Assembly: GCA_049999725.1 (NCBI GenBank)
Contig: JBNGIS010016967.1
Location: forward strand, 1 to 34,980
From: Haplomitrium mnioides
Lineage: Eukaryota; Marchantiophyta; Haplomitriopsida; Calobryales
Direction: 5' to 3'
DNA: 34,980 nt
Positions 32,306-34,980 of this stretch are shown here, one piece after another. The first letter of the stretch is position 1. Every line of letters begins with the position of its first letter. Position numbers and translations under genes: made by a program. The notes under the pieces were generated by a model that saw only the letters and a list, made by a program, of their open reading frames with translations, did no database searches and was not told the DNA's origin.

Positions 32306-32892
32306 AGAAAGTCAAGAAAGAAAACCAATGAGAATGGGTTTTCAAATCTTACCTTTCCATCTTCCTTTGCTGTTTGAAGATGCTTGGCAAAAATATCCCT
32401 CTCCTTCATCTTGAAAAATGCAAATCGCTTGCAAGATGCCTTGTACAGGGTAATGGCATCCTGGGACTGCACAAACAGCCCGATGTAGGCTTTTTAGCCC
32501 TCTCTTATCATTGTGGTTTAGACAACAAGGCCTTGGTTGAATTTCTCACCTTCCCCAACAAAAAGGTAAATGTGTTGATGAGGATCTTTCAAGGATCCAC
32601 AATTTAAAAGCCAATCTTAGTCTGATTTTTTGAGCTCGAGAGCCTTGATAACATCCAAATACTTGTAAGGCTTTGGTTGAGGAGGTCTGGAAACATTGAC
32701 TTGTGATGCCATTTTCTAGAAATTGAAAATTGGTAGAATTTGAGGTGAAAAATCTTAAGAACAAAAGTTCGAAAAAATTGAATGGTTGAAAATGGAAAAA
32801 TAACAAAGAAATGAAAAAATAGAGAGGACAAAAGAAAGAAAAAACTAGAAAGTGAACTCGCTACAATGGAAAGAAACTTTCCACTGACACTT

Positions 32893-32900
32893 CTTTTATA
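32893..32900 (-). promoter_or_regulatory. TATA box for the minus-strand coding region
   Basis: Reads TATAAAAG on -, about 180 bases upstream of the ATG at 32712, with a CT-rich leader between. It faces away from the plus-strand TATA box at 32989; the two are 88 bases apart. Confidence 0.55.
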
Positions 32901-32988
32901 TCTAGATTTCAAAAAATGGATTTTCTCGCCAAAAAATGATTTTCGGAGCTTCTAACACGTAGGTTCGTGCGGTACAAAAAAAAGTTAG

Positions 32989-32997
32989 TATATAAAG
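32989..32997 (+). promoter_or_regulatory. TATA box for the plus-strand coding region
   Basis: TATATAAAG, followed about 30 bases later by a T/C-rich segment and by the first ATG at 33173. Together with the minus-strand TATA it forms a compact divergent promoter region. Confidence 0.55.
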
Positions 32998-33172
32998 CAT
33001 CGCTTGTTTTTATCTCTCCAATTTCTTTTTTCATTTCCTTCACAAAAAGTTCCCAATTTTGTCATTTTGTGGGAATTTCTTTTAAAACACATATTTTAGG
33101 TACGCTGCTAGAAGTTGACAATATTTGTTAAAATTGTTTCTTCAAATAGTTCATTTTTAGTGAGCTTTATCA

Positions 33173-34912
33173 ATGGTTGGAGTTTTTAAGGGCAAGAAGA
33201 GGTTAGAGTTCCAAGATTCATCTTCACAAAAAAAGTGTTACTTTTCATAGGCAGATTGAGATTTGTTCAAGCCACAATTCTTTGGAGGTAAGCGATGGAC
33301 TACCAAAAGCATCAAGTATAATGGCGAGTGTATTGGGAAAAAGTATGGCTTTTGTTGAATCAGATAGCTCCACTCAAGAAGATCGAGAAGGTGAATCCTA
33401 TGTGTACATAGGATCAGAGGCTAAGCCCTATGCGCGCATACGGTCAAAGAGGGAACCAAATGCACGTATAGAATTAAAGAGTGAACAACTTGCGTGCAAA
33501 CCATCAAAGAGGGAGCCCAATGCTCGTAGAGAATTCAAGAAACAAACTTCTGCAAGCACAAAATCTTTGTTGGAGATCACGCGGTCAAAGTTGAATCTTT
33601 CTTTAGACTACTCCAATAGATCAATAAAAAGATGTTCAACTCAAAATTTCTAGACAATTGTGAACCTCTCTTTGTCCTTATCTAAGAAAGACATCGACAT
33701 TCATGATCAAAGTATGTTTGTTCAAAACACAAAAAGCATACAATTTGTGGATGGTTTCAATTTTGGAGATGAATCAATGTCCCTGATTTCACCACTCAAA
33801 CAACAAGTGATTTCAGTTCAAGTTGGACCTCACAATGAGATTGGAAAATCTCAAACCAACCAAATTGTTTTGGAGGAGTCTTGAGATGATAGTTTTGAGA
33901 ATAATTCTAGCAAAGAGTCTCAATCAATCAATATTTTGTTGGAGTTATCGCCAAGGGTATTGACCATTTTACCAAAAATATTTCCTAAAAAATCAAGATA
34001 TTGATCAAGATTACGTTTTAGAATGGTACAGCTCTCCAAATCTTCAAGAAGTACATCATCATTTTAAAGCTTTTTGCGTTGAAACAAATAGTGTTTACGA
34101 TGATGATCAAAATCTTCAAGACAATGAATTGTCTCCAATTGCTGGATTTTCTTATGGACCAAATCAACCATCACAACTTCAAAATTCTTTGTTTGGGCCA
34201 AAACCCAAACAGATAAACACTTTACGTGAAAATTCTTTACGAAAAGTCCATCTTGACAAGAGCTTTGTGAAGAAAGAGCTCGATCCAATGCCAATTTCTA
34301 AATTGAAGAGAATTCCATGTTGTCGAAAGAATTGCTTGTCGTTGTGCAAGACATATTTTTTGAAAACTTTGAGAGAAACGTACTTTTGACAAAGCATGAA
34401 GAATAGAGATATCACACTGCATGGAGAATACCAAGAAAAAACTCAGATGTTGGCAATCAGTTTAATCTACCTGGCAGTATTATTGTCTATAGAAGAGCCT
34501 TCAAATTAATATTATCAATAAGGAATGATAGAATCCAAAGATTTCAAAATTTCAAAAACGCAGATCTTAGAGGTATTTTTGGAAAAAGAGAATTACTTGC
34601 TAAAGGAGTATTTATGCATGAGTGGATGGACAATTTTTTTCAAGGACACTACAAGAGAATACCCACTTACGAAGTTTATAACTTGCTCAATAATTTTACA
34701 AAATGGGAAGTTTATGATTACTACATAACTTATTTGAATGAGAAAGATCCCCATTGTATTCTTAGTTTCTTGAGTTTTACAAACTATTGGAGAACTCATT
34801 TCCTGAATGTAAAAATTCCAAAATGCAATTGATTTGCTGTTTGTGAATCATGCAAAGAAATAAAATTATTGCTAGAAAAATCCATCTTGGAGTTTGACAA
34901 AGGAAACAAATT
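33173..34912 (+). pseudogene. transposase-like coding region, decayed, cut by window end
   Basis: ATG 33173 (MVGVFKGKKRLEFQDSS) runs to a frameshift near 33245 and is followed by a frame to 33999 with stops at 33651 and 33882. Another frame from about 34003 contains PCCRKNCL (about 34315), which looks like a small zinc-binding motif (CC-x3-C). After a further shift near 34455, VYRRAFKLILSIRNDRI and then NYWRTHFLNVKIPKCN are followed by a TGA at 34830 and FAVCESCKEIK in the same frame. The order CC-x3-CL, a helix-rich middle, YWRxxF-x2-VKIPK-x3-F-x2-C-x2-C resembles eukaryotic transposase-like proteins that I know only by pattern. Their catalytic domain would lie beyond the window or is lost. 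The TGA sits at a position often Arg (CGA). Identity is inferred. Confidence 0.55.
33387..33566 (+). repeat. six 30-bp in-frame repeats (10 residues each)
   Basis: Six exact-length 30-bp units inside the plus-strand coding frame, encoding EGESYVYIGS, EAKPYARIRS, KREPNARIEL, KSEQLACKPS, KREPNARREF and KKQTSASTKS. The first two contain CCTATGTGTACATAGG (a perfect 16-bp palindrome) and CCTATGCGCGCATACGG. The DNA core matches the intronic arrays although unit length and flanks differ. Confidence 0.88.
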
Positions 34913-34980
34913 TCTTCTCTTTTAAAACCTTTGGTTAATCCATACTCTTTTTTCTAGACTGAAAGCTTAGTTCTAGAGAT
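34913..34980. other. window end, unassigned
   Basis: After a TAA at about 34923 following FLLF, nothing recognisable can be read. The transposase-like region may continue outside the window. Confidence 0.4.

Larger units (their letters stand above)
28578..32712 (-). pseudogene. unrecognised multi-exon coding region, decayed
   Basis: I do not recognise the family. The start is ATG at 32712. Exon 1 (32712-32353) is exactly 120 codons, MASQVNVSRPPQPKPYKYLD onward, with TAA at codons 32, 65 and 73. The donor is AAG|GTAAGA. Intron 1 (32352-31856) ends in a T-rich tract and TTTTCAAG. Coding resumes in phase at 31855 (FTQYLANFVDGY) with a basic, Pro/Ser/Lys-rich middle (AKKRKVVEPVEAPKKKK, possibly a nuclear localisation signal). 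Broken frames lead to HNEESKIVAFYSSFEKLL near 30440. Intron 2 (30401-29873) splits a codon in matching phase. The next exon (29872-29316) reads DEDEYLLSFVDRLNVAYYQ. Later blocks lie at about 29215-28924 and 28840-28578, ending ASE-stop. A TATA box lies upstream. Several stops make it a pseudogene or transposon relic. Confidence 0.6.

Noticed and set aside
2177-34832. Alternative genetic code with TAA/TAG read as Gln
   Set aside because: TGA and frameshifts are also present in the same frames, and all fit ordinary pseudogene decay with C-to-T changes.

Overview
This window looks like nuclear DNA from a land plant with a large, transposon-rich genome. The evidence is several degraded Ty1/copia and Ty3/gypsy retrotransposons, plant-style spliced introns, long microsatellites and three runs of N (10, 100 and 100 bases). 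I cannot name the species; a gymnosperm, fern or lycophyte would fit, but nothing here settles it. I see no intact protein-coding gene, tRNA, rRNA, CRISPR array or bacterial-type operon. Every recognisable coding region has stops and frameshifts.

Layout. 1-2.2 kb: non-coding, with degenerate repeats and an LTR-like promoter patch. 2.2-7.44 kb: a nearly complete copia relic on + (gag, protease, integrase, reverse transcriptase, RNase H, polypurine tract, start of 3' LTR). It ends in an (AC)n(CT)n microsatellite with a gap. 7.58-8.67 kb: the 3' tail of a second, different copia element with its own LTR start. 8.7-12.4 kb: mostly unassigned, with one fragment resembling an F-box/LRR gene at 10.77 kb. 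12.46-13.5 kb: an LTR-like sequence. 14.4-21.4 kb: a gypsy element on -, split inside RNase H by a 3.8 kb LTR-like insertion (16611-20423). The insertion has TGTTAGG...CCTAACA ends and a 5-bp target duplication, and carries a 16-bp minisatellite with 131-bp higher-order units. 21.4-22.0 kb: a copia LTR with primer binding site on -. 22.2-23.8 kb: gypsy RT and gag pieces on -. 24.8-28.5 kb: a GC- and purine-rich, non-coding stretch with 42-bp, 47-bp and 75-bp degenerate tandem repeats.

28.5-35 kb is the most unusual part. Two decayed coding regions diverge from an intergenic stretch of about 460 bp holding back-to-back TATA boxes. The minus-strand one is an unrecognised multi-exon coding region; two of its introns can be placed with matching reading phase. 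The plus-strand one resembles a eukaryotic transposase-like family, judged by a CC-x3-C motif and a YWR...VKIPK...C-x2-C motif, and runs off the window. Both placed introns carry arrays of ~24-bp units built around a palindromic ATGCGCGCAT-like core. The plus-strand reading frame carries 30-bp (10-residue) repeats with a related core, and a small cluster recurs at 24.25 kb. A decayed two-gene mobile element with its own palindromic minisatellite is the best candidate here for something undescribed, but that is inference.
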